Of a stretch of 64,000 nt of DNA, positions 22,897-32,336 are shown one piece after another. The notes under the pieces were generated by a model. It did not search any database and was not told the origin of the DNA. It saw nothing but the letters and a program-made list of their open reading frames with translations. Position 1 is the stretch's first letter. Each line of letters begins with the position of its first letter. The position numbers and the translations under genes were made by a program. The stretch is from Phycisphaerales bacterium (lineage in GTDB: Bacteria > Planctomycetota > Phycisphaerae > Phycisphaerales > UBA1924): positions 1-64,000 of the forward strand of contig JAJDDF010000005.1 in assembly GCA_029260455.1 (NCBI GenBank). Reading direction: 5' to 3'.

Positions 22897-23020
22897 TGGG
22901 TTCTTCTTTGATGGCCCAATGAACGCGATCGTGAAGGAGCTGTTTCTTCTCCAAGTGACGTGGTCTGGCTCGGGGGCCGTGGTCTGAGTCCGCGAAGGCC
23001 ACGTTCTTGGTTCTTGCTGG

Positions 23021-23039
23021 CACAGGTCTCCAACCTGTG
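23021..23039. repeat. Small palindrome, 7-bp arms
   Basis: CACAGGT (23021-23027), CTCCA, ACCTGTG (23033-23039) can form a hairpin. The string resembles short dispersed palindromes that I recall from many planctomycete and verrucomicrobial genomes, but I cannot confirm copy number. Confidence 0.55.
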
Positions 23040-23121
23040 TGTCTTGGGTGCCACGAAAAAGACCGCGCGATTCATTCGCGGACTTACTCTTCACCGGCGT
23101 CTTCTCTTTTCACCCAATCTA

Positions 23122-23158
23122 TTTTTCTTCTCTGCGCACTCTGCGCCGCTGCGGTGAA
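23122..23158. repeat. CTCTGCG-type dispersed element
   Basis: The run TTTTTCTTCTCTGCG, CACTCTGCG, CCGCTGCGGTGAA has the repeating CTCTGCG unit of an element I recall as widespread in bacterial genomes, where its minus strand yields peptide strings such as FTAEAQRTQR. It lies at the end of the accessory region beside the NAD kinase gene. Confidence 0.5.
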
Positions 23159-23185
23159 TGCCTTCTTCTTCTGCTGCTTTCTTGT

Positions 23186-24064
23186 TCACTCGCCCGGCGG
23201 GGTGGCCCAGTGCATCTTCCGCATGAGTGTGCGCCAATACGACCCCTCGGGATTGCGCACCAGTTTGACTGATTGCGTGTGCCGGGAAAACCGCAGGCGA
23301 TCACCATCATGAAGTGGCACAAGCACCTGCCCATCTTGCACGAGGGTCGTCCCATGCCCAGAGACAGCACCACTTGATGCGCCCGCATTCGCCCGGTCGA
23401 GGACCAATTCCAGAGTCGTCGAGGTTGGCACAACAAGTGGGCGGAACCCGAGGGAGTGGGCTGCGATGGGTGTCACCGCAATAGCTTCAACGCCGGGCGC
23501 AATGATTGGTCCACCCGCCGAGACCGAATAGCCTGTTGACCCGGTTGGTGTAGAGACGATCAACCCGTCACCGCGAAGCAATGGTCCCTCGGTGCCATCA
23601 AAGAACATCCGAATCTCGATCAGCCGGAAGGGCGCACCTGCAGTGACGACCCAGTCGTTGAGCGCATGCCCTTTGAACACAGGGGCTTTGTTCCTGCCGC
23701 GAAACACTTCGCACGCGATGAGCAGCCGATCGGAAGTGAGAAGTGGTGCGCTACCAAACAGGTGCGCCGCCTGCGCACGAAATGACGCAAGGTCGAACTC
23801 TGCAAGGAAGCCGAGATTGCCGAAATTGACGCCCATCATGGGCAGGCCAAGCGCGGCGCATCTGCGCACCTGTGCAAGAAACGTGCCGTCACCCCCGAGC
23901 ACGATGATCAAATCAGCACTGTGCGCATCAGTGAGCGGTCCATCGTTGGTATCAAGTTCTGCTGCGAGGGTGCCATGCTCATTGATGATCGCGCGAATTT
24001 CATCCAGCGCCGCATGGACGCGGGGCTTGTCACGATTCACCAAAAGCAGGACGCGGCGGGGCAT
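23186..24064 (-). CDS. nadK: NAD kinase
   Basis: The 292-residue enzyme phosphorylates NAD to NADP using ATP or polyphosphate in the cytosol. The signature VLGGDGTFLAQVRR is present (GGDGT), followed by GVNFGNLGFLAEF and the second motif DGLIVSTPTGSTGYSVSAGG. I used ATG 24064 (MPRRVLLLVN), which begins the Rossmann-like strand; a longer reading to 24235 is basic and overlaps dxs. The gene lies 17 bases after dxs on the same strand and is probably co-transcribed with it. Its 3' end is the border of the accessory region. Length and motifs are normal. Confidence 0.93.
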   Translation of the reverse strand: MPRRVLLLVNRDKPRVHAALDEIRAIINEHGTLAAELDTNDGPLTDAHSADLIIVLGGDGTFLAQVRRCAALGLPMMGVNFGNLGFLAEFDLASFRAQAAHLFGSAPLLTSDRLLIACEVFRGRNKAPVFKGHALNDWVVTAGAPFRLIEIRMFFDGTEGPLLRGDGLIVSTPTGSTGYSVSAGGPIIAPGVEAIAVTPIAAHSLGFRPLVVPTSTTLELVLDRANAGASSGAVSGHGTTLVQDGQVLVPLHDGDRLRFSRHTQSVKLVRNPEGSYWRTLMRKMHWATPPGE

Positions 24065-24081
24065 GGGGGAAGTGTACGCCT

Positions 24082-26034
24082 TCAGGCTTGGGGCTCTCTG
24101 GCGCGCACAACCGTGGTCACTGCGGGCGTTTCTGGCTGCTGCCCCGAGGCCACGCGGATCAGCATCCGGGCGATGCTTGCGGTGTCGATGCCGACTTCCT
24201 TGAGCTGCGCGCTGCGGCTGTCCTGGGCAATCCACGAATCGGGCAGACCCAGCCGCGTAACCGTGAGCGCCACGCCAAGGTCGGCGGCGGCTTCGAGAAC
24301 CGCAGAACCGAACCCGCCCTGAATGCCGTGATCTTCGATCGTGATGACCGGCACATCCAGCGCCGCAATAGTGCGCAACAGGGCGGTGTCAATGGGCTTT
24401 GCGAAGCGCGCGTCATACACACTCGTGCGCACTTCCGGGTCCACCTGAATGGCAGCTTCGAGTGCGCTGAGGGTTGGCGTCCCGAAGCCGAGGACGATGA
24501 CATCGGGCGCATCGTGTTCGAGTAACGGGCGGGCGCGTCCAAGCTCAAAGGCAGGGCACGTCTTGCCCGCAAGTGCATCAGAGACGGCATCGCGCGGATA
24601 GCGCACCGCTGACAGCCCTGCGTCATACGCGCACATGAAATCGAGCGCTGCGCGCAACGACAGTTCATCAATCGCCGCCGTAATCACGGCACCCGGCAAG
24701 GTGCGCAACAGTGCAACATCGCAAAAACCATGATGCACTGCGCCATCCCCGCCGACGAGCCCGGCGCGATCAAGGCACAGCCGCACGGGCAAGCCTTGCA
24801 GCGCAATCTCTTGGAAGGCCTGGTCGAAGGCCCGCTGCAGGAACGTTGAATAGACTGCAAAAAAGGGCTTGAACCCGGTCTTGGCGAGTCCCGCCATCAT
24901 GTCCATGGCGTGCGATTCGCAAATGCCTGTATCGAATGCGCGCTGCGGGAAGTCTTCGATCACCTTGTCGATGCCCGTGCCGCCCGCCATGGCTGCGGTG
25001 CAGGCGACAATGCGCTCATCGCGTTCCATCAGGTCGCACATCGCATCGCCAAAGGCGCTCGTGAATGACCGCCCACCATTGCGGATTTCGACGCGGCAGG
25101 AATCGGGGTCATAGGTGTGCGCCGCGGGCGAATGAAACGTCGTCGCATCTTTCTCGGCGTATTCGAGGCCCTTGCCCTTGGTGGTCTTGACGTGCAAGAG
25201 CAACGGATGATCAACATCTTTCACCTGCGTGAGCACTTCGATCAGTTCAGGCAGATCGTGCCCATCGATCGGGCCAATCGTGACAAGCCCAAAGTGTTCG
25301 AACCAGGTGTTACCGCCCTTGAGCGCTTCGGTCATGCGGTGATACGCACCGCGCACCACGCCGCCTCCGGGTACTGATGCAAGTGCTATTTTGGCACGGT
25401 TCTTGGCACTCGAATACATCGGGTTCACGCGCACGCGATCGAAGTATTGCGCCACCGCGCCCTGCGGCTTGCCGATCGACATGCCGTTGTCATTGAGCAC
25501 GACAAGAAATTGGCGTTTCAATGTGCCCGCGTTGTTCAGTCCTTCCATCGCAACGCCATTGACGATCGAGGCATCGCCCACGAGCGACACAACGCGGCGA
25601 CCCTCGGCGTTCGTCTTGGGATCAAACGCTTCATTGTTCAGCGCATCGCCCCGCGCCATGCCGACGGCGGTCGAAATCGCGGTGCCCGCATGCCCGACCG
25701 CGAACAGGTCGTAGGCACTCTCGCGCGGCTCGGGAAAACCGGCCATGCCAGAGCGCGTGCGCAAGCCCGAGAGCATGTTGAGCCGCCCGGTGAGCAATTT
25801 GTGCGGGTAGCACTGATGCCCGACATCAAAGAGCAGGCGATCATGCGCGAAATCGAAGACATAGTGCAGCGCGATGGTCAGTTCGACCACGCCCAGGTTC
25901 GGCGCGAGGTGGCCGCCTGATTGTGAGACTTGCCCGACGATTGCCGCGCGGATTTCGCTGGTGAGTGCGATCAGATCGTCCATGGACAGGCTTCGCAGGT
26001 CCGCAGGAGATGTGATGCGTTCGAGAATGGCCAC
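24082..26034 (-). CDS. dxs: 1-deoxy-D-xylulose-5-phosphate synthase
   Basis: This 650-residue thiamine-diphosphate enzyme joins pyruvate and glyceraldehyde 3-phosphate as the first step of the MEP isoprenoid pathway. Visible features are GHLAPNLGVVELTIALHYVF (substrate histidine region), VGHQCYPHKLLTGR, the ThDP-binding GDASIVNGVAMEGLNNAG (GDG-type motif with Ala) to N, and the transketolase-like C-terminus (DRAGLVGGDGAVHHG, SAVRYPRD). The start is GTG 26034: AAGGAG lies six bases before it. ispA follows upstream on the same strand with a 79-base gap, and nadK is downstream. The two isoprenoid genes and NAD kinase form a cluster. Confidence 0.95.
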   Translation of the reverse strand: MAILERITSPADLRSLSMDDLIALTSEIRAAIVGQVSQSGGHLAPNLGVVELTIALHYVFDFAHDRLLFDVGHQCYPHKLLTGRLNMLSGLRTRSGMAGFPEPRESAYDLFAVGHAGTAISTAVGMARGDALNNEAFDPKTNAEGRRVVSLVGDASIVNGVAMEGLNNAGTLKRQFLVVLNDNGMSIGKPQGAVAQYFDRVRVNPMYSSAKNRAKIALASVPGGGVVRGAYHRMTEALKGGNTWFEHFGLVTIGPIDGHDLPELIEVLTQVKDVDHPLLLHVKTTKGKGLEYAEKDATTFHSPAAHTYDPDSCRVEIRNGGRSFTSAFGDAMCDLMERDERIVACTAAMAGGTGIDKVIEDFPQRAFDTGICESHAMDMMAGLAKTGFKPFFAVYSTFLQRAFDQAFQEIALQGLPVRLCLDRAGLVGGDGAVHHGFCDVALLRTLPGAVITAAIDELSLRAALDFMCAYDAGLSAVRYPRDAVSDALAGKTCPAFELGRARPLLEHDAPDVIVLGFGTPTLSALEAAIQVDPEVRTSVYDARFAKPIDTALLRTIAALDVPVITIEDHGIQGGFGSAVLEAAADLGVALTVTRLGLPDSWIAQDSRSAQLKEVGIDTASIARMLIRVASGQQPETPAVTTVVRAREPQA

Positions 26035-26113
26035 GGGCGACTCCTTGGACTTTCAATCGTAGCTGAAAGTTGTACGTCTGGCGCGTCGGGAAGTGCGGTG
26101 TGTTATTGCATCC

Positions 26114-26998
26114 CTAATGTGTTCTCCGGGCCAGCGATCGCGCCATGTCACCCAGCTTCTCGCCCGATGTCCCGAATGGCCCCAGCGCATCCAGCGCCTT
26201 GCGTTCCAGCCGCGCGATCTCGGCGCGGGTGGCCTCTACGCCCAGAATCGCGGGGTAGGTGAGTTTGCCAGCCTCTGCATCTTTGCCCGTGCGCTTGCCG
26301 ACCTGTTCACCGGATTGTTCGACATCAAGCAAATCATCGACGATCTGGAACATCAGGCCGATGGCGTCGGCAAAGGTGGCGAGCGCGTTGAGCTGCGGGT
26401 GTGGGTCGGTGAGGCCAGCGCAGATGCCGCCCAGCAGGCAGCTTGCACGGAGGAGGGCTCCGGTTTTCTTGGCGTGGATATCACGGACGCGCTCGAGTGG
26501 TGGAAGGGAATGCCAGTCATCATCGCCGCCAATGGTGTCGAGCACCTGCCCTGCGATCATCTCTGACGTAGCGTGCGAAAGCACACCCGACAGCGCCGCA
26601 GAGCGATCGGTGGGCAGGACTTGGGCAAGGGCGTGGTACGCGAGGTTCATCAGCGCATCACCGACAAGAATGCCAGTCGCCTCGCCAAATTTGGCATGGG
26701 TGGTGGGCAGGCCTCGCCGGAGATCGTCATTATCAAGTGCGGGCAGATCGTCATGCACAAGTGAAAACGCATGGATCATCTCGACGGCACCCGCAGCAGG
26801 CAGGGCAACATTCACAGCGCCCCCGCAGGCGAGGCAACTTTCAATGACCAGTTGCGGGCGGATGCGCTTGCCCGGCCCCAGGACAGCGTAGTGCATCGCT
26901 TCACCCAGAACGCCCGGCAGAAACTGCTGATCAAGAAATTTCACAATCCATGCGTCGATCGCGGCGATGTGCTTGGATGGTGGGGCATCGGTCTGCAT
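26114..26998 (-). CDS. ispA: Polyprenyl diphosphate synthase (farnesyl/geranylgeranyl type)
   Basis: The 294-residue protein adds isopentenyl diphosphate to allylic primers. It carries the first Asp-rich motif DDLPALDNDDLRRG, the second Asp-rich motif DDLLD (in GLMFQIVDDLLDVEQ) and KRIRPQL near the N-terminus. The product length (C15 or C20) cannot be read safely. It is upstream of dxs on the same strand and thus supplied by the MEP pathway. It starts 23 bases from a divergent ExbB-like gene, so the two share a short promoter region. Confidence 0.92.
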   Translation of the reverse strand: MQTDAPPSKHIAAIDAWIVKFLDQQFLPGVLGEAMHYAVLGPGKRIRPQLVIESCLACGGAVNVALPAAGAVEMIHAFSLVHDDLPALDNDDLRRGLPTTHAKFGEATGILVGDALMNLAYHALAQVLPTDRSAALSGVLSHATSEMIAGQVLDTIGGDDDWHSLPPLERVRDIHAKKTGALLRASCLLGGICAGLTDPHPQLNALATFADAIGLMFQIVDDLLDVEQSGEQVGKRTGKDAEAGKLTYPAILGVEATRAEIARLERKALDALGPFGTSGEKLGDMARSLARRTH

Positions 26999-27021
26999 AG
27001 GTCCATCAGTGTAGAGCTTCT

Positions 27022-27642
27022 ATGATGTCTGATATGCAACCCCCGTCAGGCAGCACGTGGATCATCGAGACCTTCAATGCGGGCGGGCCGGTGATGTGGC
27101 CTTTGCTTGTCTTGAGTCTGGTGTCAGTGTCGATGACGATCGAGCGGGCTGCGTTCTGGATGCGTCAGGGGCGGGGCAATGCACACGGTCATGTGTCAAA
27201 GCTGGCGTCGGTGCTGGCCGCTGACAACACTGATGGTGTGGAGAAATTGGCACAGGATGGTGTGATCGCTGACCGTGTCGCGCGTCGCCTCGCAAAGCAC
27301 GGGGCCAATGATGCCACCGCGATCGAACTTGTCGAGCGTTTTCGCCCAGCCATTGAGCGGTTTTCTGCATCAATGGCGACGATCATCACCGCAGCGCCCT
27401 TGCTTGGGATTCTGGGCACGGTGCTCGGCATCATCAATTCATTTGATCTGCTCGGTCAATCACAGGGGTCAGGGGATATCGCCGGCGTTGCGGCGGGGAT
27501 TGCACAGGCGCTGATTACCACCGCGTTCGGCCTGACTGTGGCGCTGGTGAGCCTGTTCCCGCACATGATGTTTCGCGCCCGTGCAGAGCGCTGCCTTGCA
27601 ATGATCGAACGCCTTACGGCAGCGGCGTTGTCGAAGAAGTAG
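27022..27642 (+). CDS. MotA/TolQ/ExbB-family proton channel protein
   Basis: The 206-residue protein has three membrane segments: about 20-42 (GGPVMWPLLVLSLVSVSMTI), about 115-140 (SMATIITAAPLLGILGTVLG) and about 155-180 (IAGVAAGIAQALITTAFGLTVALVSLF). The central motif APLLGILGTVLGII is diagnostic of ExbB/TolQ/MotA-type stators, which use the proton gradient to power transport or envelope work. A partner ExbD/TolR gene normally follows; none is seen after it, where a convergent IIA gene lies. The partner must be elsewhere. ATG 27022 with a second ATG at the next codon. Confidence 0.88.
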   Translation: MMSDMQPPSGSTWIIETFNAGGPVMWPLLVLSLVSVSMTIERAAFWMRQGRGNAHGHVSKLASVLAADNTDGVEKLAQDGVIADRVARRLAKHGANDATAIELVERFRPAIERFSASMATIITAAPLLGILGTVLGIINSFDLLGQSQGSGDIAGVAAGIAQALITTAFGLTVALVSLFPHMMFRARAERCLAMIERLTAAALSKK

Positions 27643-27729
27643 CGGGAAGGGCGCGCGGTTTTTCTTCTTCTTTGTCTTGTCCCACAAGAGAAAGAGAAAA
27701 GAAAAGCCCCTCACCCGTCTTCTATTTGT

Positions 27730-28200
27730 CTACGCCTGCGTGCGGGCAGCTTCTTCAGCAGCAATGAGATCAAAGAGTTCCTGATCATTCGTTGCAGCAA
27801 AGGCTTTCTCGCGGAATGATTCGGCGGCCATGATGCGGCTGATGCGCGCAAGCGCCTGGATGTGATCGCTTGTGCGATCGATCGGGCTTGCAAGCAACAC
27901 GATCAGGCGCACCGGCTTGCCATCAATTGAGGCGAAATCGATTGGTTCCGATGGGATACCCATCGCCATCGCAAGATCATTGACCGATTCGCATTTGCCG
28001 TGCGGAATTGCAAGACCGTGTCCGATGCCGGTAGTGCGCGTCGTTTCGCGCAACCAGACCGCTTCCTTGAGTTCTGAGGCTTTGGAGACTCGGCCAGCGT
28101 CTGCAACAAGATCGACAAGTTCATCGATCGCGCCTTGCCTTGAGGTGGCTTCTAGCGGGACGCGCACGCAGGTCGGAGTCAGAATGTCCATCAAATTCAT
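27730..28200 (-). CDS. PTS IIA domain protein (fructose/nitrogen type), first copy
   Basis: The 156-residue protein is a single PTS EIIA-2 domain. The active-site region TGIGHGLAIPHGK contains the phosphorylated His (IPH), and the C-terminus (ASPIDRTSDHIQALARISRI) is the usual helix. No IIB or IIC transporter parts are nearby, so this is probably a regulatory IIA of the PtsN type that receives phosphate from HPr (gene at 62925). A second IIA gene lies at 62349. It stands between the ExbB-like gene (convergent) and rsmB (same strand). Confidence 0.88.
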   Translation of the reverse strand: MNLMDILTPTCVRVPLEATSRQGAIDELVDLVADAGRVSKASELKEAVWLRETTRTTGIGHGLAIPHGKCESVNDLAMAMGIPSEPIDFASIDGKPVRLIVLLASPIDRTSDHIQALARISRIMAAESFREKAFAATNDQELFDLIAAEEAARTQA

Positions 28201-28298
28201 GGTCGCTGATCATCCTGATACACGTGATTGCGACGGATTACTCAAAACGATAATCAAGGATCATAGCCGAACCCGGACTGCCCCGAGCAGCGGGCTTG

Positions 28299-29837
28299 TC
28301 AGGTGAGTAGGACCGCAAAGGAACCATCGGTGTAGCGTGTGGGCGGATCGCCGGGCAAACCCGCGGGTGATCGACGGTGTTCGCGGTCGGTATCAAAGCC
28401 GTGCCACTTTCGGGCCCAGGCGGAAACATCTTCATTTTCTGTCGGATCGAGGCTGCACGTTGAATACAAGAGGCCCCCGGAGCCGCGCCGCACAAGGCGT
28501 ACTGCGTCGGCGATGATCTGACGTTGCAACGAGACAAGTTCGTCAGTGCGCTGGGCAGAGCCGCGATAGCGTGCTTCAAGCCTGCGGGCCAGCACACCCG
28601 TATTCGAGCAGGGGGCATCGAGCAAAATCAGATCACCCTGAGAAGCGAAATCGGTGAGGGTGTCATAGGGCACCACGGTGACGCGCTCGTGGTTGGCAAA
28701 GGTTTCAGATAACCCGCGATGGCGCACCCGGTCGATGTCAGTTGCGATGATTGTGGCATCGGGAAATGTCGCGGCCAGTTGTCGCGTCTTGGTGCCAAGC
28801 CCGGCGCAGGCATCAATAACCATCTTCGGCTTCAAGTCGACAACCGATTCAACTGCAAGTGACGAGGCGGGGTCCTGCACCCAGATATCCCGGCGCTCGC
28901 GCAGGAGTGCGCTTAGCGCACCACCCGAGGGATTGGTCATCACATGATGCCCCGGCGCATCGTGGGGCGTAAGTCCATCGGGGAGTTCTGACTGCGCGTG
29001 GGTGGTATTGATAATCACCGGCGGTTCAACAAGGCAATGCATCGCGATGCGGCGCACCTCGCGCATCGGCATGTGCTTTGCCCATGTGTGCAGCAGGGGC
29101 AAGGGCAAACTCACTGCAATCGCAAGGCGCTCCATGGGATCTTCAGGCCAGATGGGCTCTTTGAGCAGGAGAGCTACGCCATCTTCAAAGGGGATCGCAT
29201 CTCTTCGATCTTCCCAGGCGGGCAAAAGCACGCGCGTCGGCCCGGTTGGGAAGGCTTTGTCATCAGCACCCGGCGAGGGTTCATCACCATCGGTTTCCAC
29301 TGACACAGGCTCGCGTTCGGGTTCAACAAAGAGGCGCGTGATAGACCGCAAAATCGCGTTGACCAGCGCGCCGGTGCGCCCGCCAACTGCTGCATCGGCC
29401 CAGTTCACCGATTCATTGACCGCCGCGTGAGCAGGGACAGAATGCATAAAAAGGAGTTGGGCCGTGCCGCACAGCAGCGCCGAGCGCGCATCAGGATGAA
29501 TATCATTCCACTCGGGCTTCAGTTGAGAGCGCACGAGTTGGCGCAGCGTGATCCACCGACGAATCACGACGTCATACAGCGCATGAGCAAAGGCCGCATC
29601 GCGATCGCCCAGTCCATTTGTATCAAGTGAATCAAGCTGCAGATCAGGATAGCGGGGGATCTGCTGCGAGATTGCGTGCATCACGGCATCGCGCGCTGGG
29701 TCAGTTGCCGGGCGATGACGGTCATAGCGGGCATCGCGGCGAGGCCGTCGATCGTCATTGCGAAATCCGGGGGTTGATCGACCTGGGCGTCCGGGGCGAC
29801 CGCCTGTGCGATTGAATGGTTTTCGAGGTTCACGCAT
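28299..29837 (-). CDS. rsmB: 16S rRNA (cytosine-C5) methyltransferase, RsmB type
   Basis: The 512-residue protein has an N-terminal NusB-like RNA-binding region (about 45-185: LDTNGLGDRDAAFAHALYDV, FMHSVPAHAAVNESVNWADA) and a C-terminal SAM-dependent methyltransferase: DACAGLGTKTRQLAA (SAM binding), LLDAPCSNTGVLARR (motif IV cysteine) and GGLLYSTCSLDPTENED (catalytic Cys). It methylates C967 of 16S rRNA. I chose ATG 29837; a GTG six bases upstream is an alternative. The NusB part contains an acidic insertion (EREPVSVETDGDEPSPGADD). The gene is far from fmt/def, its usual neighbours in other bacteria. Confidence 0.88.
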   Translation of the reverse strand: MREPRKPFNRTGGRPGRPGRSTPGFRNDDRRPRRDARYDRHRPATDPARDAVMHAISQQIPRYPDLQLDSLDTNGLGDRDAAFAHALYDVVIRRWITLRQLVRSQLKPEWNDIHPDARSALLCGTAQLLFMHSVPAHAAVNESVNWADAAVGGRTGALVNAILRSITRLFVEPEREPVSVETDGDEPSPGADDKAFPTGPTRVLLPAWEDRRDAIPFEDGVALLLKEPIWPEDPMERLAIAVSLPLPLLHTWAKHMPMREVRRIAMHCLVEPPVIINTTHAQSELPDGLTPHDAPGHHVMTNPSGGALSALLRERRDIWVQDPASSLAVESVVDLKPKMVIDACAGLGTKTRQLAATFPDATIIATDIDRVRHRGLSETFANHERVTVVPYDTLTDFASQGDLILLDAPCSNTGVLARRLEARYRGSAQRTDELVSLQRQIIADAVRLVRRGSGGLLYSTCSLDPTENEDVSAWARKWHGFDTDREHRRSPAGLPGDPPTRYTDGSFAVLLT

Positions 29838-29947
29838 GGTCACATGCTCTCACTGAAGGAAAAAGAAGGGTGATTTGCGAATTGATTCTGGTCGATAGCG
29901 TTCCGAGCACCGTGTGACGGGTGCGCGACAGATTGAACGAGGTCGGT

Positions 29948-30304
29948 ATGAATTGTGCAGTTGTCATAGGTCGAGAAGAGGATACCGGCGCTGGCTGGGC
30001 GTTTGAGGTCATGGTGTGCTCAGATTCTGAGGAGCGCGACCATCGCGCCCTGATGAGCTGGGTGGATTACGACTACTGGTGCGGCGGGAGTGTTGCCCCC
30101 GCCGAGGTCGTGCGCATCGCAATCGAAGCGGGCTTGCGGTCAATCAATGCCGATGCTCTGCCCTCAGTTTTTGATCTTTCGACCCTGAGGCGGCGCTGCA
30201 TCGAGTTCGACGACATCGTGCGAGCGCGACTGGGACGCCCAGCGACTGCGAATACTGATGAATGGGCGGATGATAACGAGCGGCGTACGCGAAGTGCGGG
30301 GTGA
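29948..30304 (+). CDS. Hypothetical protein, 118 residues
   Basis: From ATG 29948 (MNCAVVIGREEDTGAGWAFE) the product is acidic, with no membrane segment or signal. The middle has WVDYDYWCGGSVAPAEVVRIAIEAG, the C-terminus DEWADDNERRTRSAG. I do not recognise a family. It is convergent with the SurA-like gene, with one base between stops, and divergent from rsmB. Codon use matches neighbouring genes, which supports a real gene. Confidence 0.65.
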   Translation: MNCAVVIGREEDTGAGWAFEVMVCSDSEERDHRALMSWVDYDYWCGGSVAPAEVVRIAIEAGLRSINADALPSVFDLSTLRRRCIEFDDIVRARLGRPATANTDEWADDNERRTRSAG

Positions 30305-30305
30305 G

Positions 30306-32267
30306 TCACTCGGTGTCATTCTCCGGTTGCATTTCTTCAACGTCATCTTCATCATCAGATTGCGATCGATCTGCGGACTTGTACCCCAGACGCTTTGACA
30401 CAGCCTCGAATGAGAAGGGATCAATCTCGGGTTGGCCGATCTGGGCGCGGGCGCGCGACACGATCGACGCGGCGTTGCGTGAGAATTGCTCCATGGTCAT
30501 GGGCGTGCGGTCGGTGACCTGCCCGATGATGAGGCGACGCTCGGTAGGATCAACGGCAGATGTGGTGCGCTGTTCAAGAGGCAGTGTCGCGACATCAAGC
30601 GCCGGATCCCAAGGTTTGACGAGGTCCATGACAGCATCACGAAAGTCCTGTGAGTCAGCTTCCGGGAAAGTGGTAGTGCCGTCTGCGAGGCGTATGGCCT
30701 GTCGCGTGATGATGCCTTCAATATTGTAAGTGGCGCTCGGCATGTCGAGATCGAGAATCACGGCAACGCCTGCGTCTGGGCCTGTACCCCCGACCTGCGA
30801 CACGATGTCATCTCGTTGTCCGAGCAATGCCCGATAGCCTTCAAGAGAGGCAAGATCGGTGCGCATCTGCGCTTCAATTGATTGCCACTCCGTCGCGGGG
30901 CTTTCTGGGCGCGCGCCGGTCACGCGCACCCAGATGACATCACCTTCATTGGCACCACCTGTGATGCGCATGGGCTGGGCGGGCAGGAAATCCTGCTGCA
31001 ACGCGAAGCGGTCTTCACCCCGCCCAAGCTCGCGCACGCCCAGAATGTATTCAACGAACGGGATAGAAAGGCGTTCATTCACGCGGAATGTTGCGCCCGC
31101 AACACCATCAAGTGCAGCAAGTGCATCGGCATCAAGCATGACCGTGTCATCAGTGCGGAGGCGCACCACCGCGCTCGCCAGGTCAGCTTTGGGCACTTTC
31201 TGGCGCACTGCCTCGGCGAGCACTTCCAACGTGGGACGCTGTTGGGGCCACTCTTTAGGTAACCGGAAAAAGCCATCAATGGGATGGATTCCAACACGAC
31301 TCATCAGGAGCTTGCGGCGGACCTCAAGAGTCAGTTCGTCAAGCAGCTCCGCCGATTGCTCGGTGACGTAAGAACCGCGCACCTGGTCGCGACTGGCTTC
31401 GAATGTCTGCCCGACGAGAATGTTCTGTTTCTGCAGCTCATCAAAGTGAAGACGCAATTCGATGGGGTCAACATCAACAGCATCATTCAGTGCAGACCGA
31501 TCGATGATCAGCATCTCAAGACGCACCGCATCGGACAGTCGATAGCCAATGCCAAAGTCATTGTCTTCCGGTCGTTGAGCGCGGAACTGCTCAAAGTGGG
31601 AATCAAGCTGCCCCCGTGAAAGAGTTGCAGGATCAGGTGCAAGGTCATCCCCGAAAAGCGCCACGATGTCGACCGTTGCGGTATCAAAGAGTTCCATGCC
31701 AAGCGCCCACGCTTCGGGTGTTGATAATGGCAACGAAACCTGATGCAACTGGATCAGACGCAGCACACCCGACAGCTTCCCAAGGGCACCAAAGGTGTCA
31801 GCTTCGGAATAGCCGCGCAGCCGCATCGCATCAAGGGTTGTATTCAGAAAATCCAAGCGTCCTTGGCGCAGGGCATCGGTCTGCACCTGATCCAGAGGTG
31901 GGTTCTGAAAGCGCGAGAGTGTGCGGACGTAATCATCAGCAAGTTGGGGCAGCAGATTGCGCCCGTCGAGTTGTCCGCCGGAGACGCCATGCCGATCAGC
32001 TTCGATACTAAGCAGCAGCCAGTGCTCAACGCCGACATCCCATGTACTGACAAACTCGGGCATCACCGAATTGATGATTTCGAGTTCTTGCCTTGCGGTG
32101 TTGTAGCTCTTGCCTGTGAGGGTTTTGCCATCAATCGTGCCAAGCACCTGCGCCCCCGCACCCTTGCCAAGTTGTTGCAGGGCCTGGGGGACAAGGAACG
32201 CAACCATCAGCAAAGCGCCACCGAAGACCAGAATCACCGCTTGGTATTTGCGCAGAAATTTGAACAT
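30306..32267 (-). CDS. SurA/PpiD-like membrane-anchored protein
   Basis: The 653-residue product starts at ATG 32267 (MFKFLRKYQAVILVFGGALL) with one N-terminal membrane anchor (about 10-31), the layout of PpiD/SurA-N periplasmic chaperones, followed by a helical region like the SurA N-terminal domain (DGKTLTGKSYNTARQELEII). I see no convincing parvulin isomerase motif, so it may only act as a chaperone. It ends with a very acidic tail. It is upstream of no obvious partner; rpsD is 69 bases upstream on the same strand. The fold of the central 400 residues is not recognised. Confidence 0.6.
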   Translation of the reverse strand: MFKFLRKYQAVILVFGGALLMVAFLVPQALQQLGKGAGAQVLGTIDGKTLTGKSYNTARQELEIINSVMPEFVSTWDVGVEHWLLLSIEADRHGVSGGQLDGRNLLPQLADDYVRTLSRFQNPPLDQVQTDALRQGRLDFLNTTLDAMRLRGYSEADTFGALGKLSGVLRLIQLHQVSLPLSTPEAWALGMELFDTATVDIVALFGDDLAPDPATLSRGQLDSHFEQFRAQRPEDNDFGIGYRLSDAVRLEMLIIDRSALNDAVDVDPIELRLHFDELQKQNILVGQTFEASRDQVRGSYVTEQSAELLDELTLEVRRKLLMSRVGIHPIDGFFRLPKEWPQQRPTLEVLAEAVRQKVPKADLASAVVRLRTDDTVMLDADALAALDGVAGATFRVNERLSIPFVEYILGVRELGRGEDRFALQQDFLPAQPMRITGGANEGDVIWVRVTGARPESPATEWQSIEAQMRTDLASLEGYRALLGQRDDIVSQVGGTGPDAGVAVILDLDMPSATYNIEGIITRQAIRLADGTTTFPEADSQDFRDAVMDLVKPWDPALDVATLPLEQRTTSAVDPTERRLIIGQVTDRTPMTMEQFSRNAASIVSRARAQIGQPEIDPFSFEAVSKRLGYKSADRSQSDDEDDVEEMQPENDTE

Positions 32268-32336
32268 GCCGGTGCCTTGTATTGGATCAGCAAAGTACAA
32301 AGCGCAATCCGCCGTAACGGACTAACGCGCTGATAA

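Larger units (their letters stand above)
22602..23185. other. Right border of accessory region, remnants and repeats
   Basis: This 584-base stretch holds no intact gene. It contains a fragment of a VOC-family gene (22687-22848), repeat copy 3 (22858-22896), a small palindrome (23021-23039) and a dispersed CTCTGCG-type repeat (23122-23158). It ends at the stop codon of the NAD kinase gene, where the conserved gene order starts. Confidence 0.7.

Noticed and set aside
22602-23185. Right-hand copy of the tRNA-Leu 3' end as an att site
   Set aside because: I looked for GGTTCGATCCC and neighbouring bases at the island border and found no match.
27643-27729. Terminator between the ExbB-like and IIA genes
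   Set aside because: T-rich and A-rich runs are present, but no stable GC-rich hairpin precedes them.
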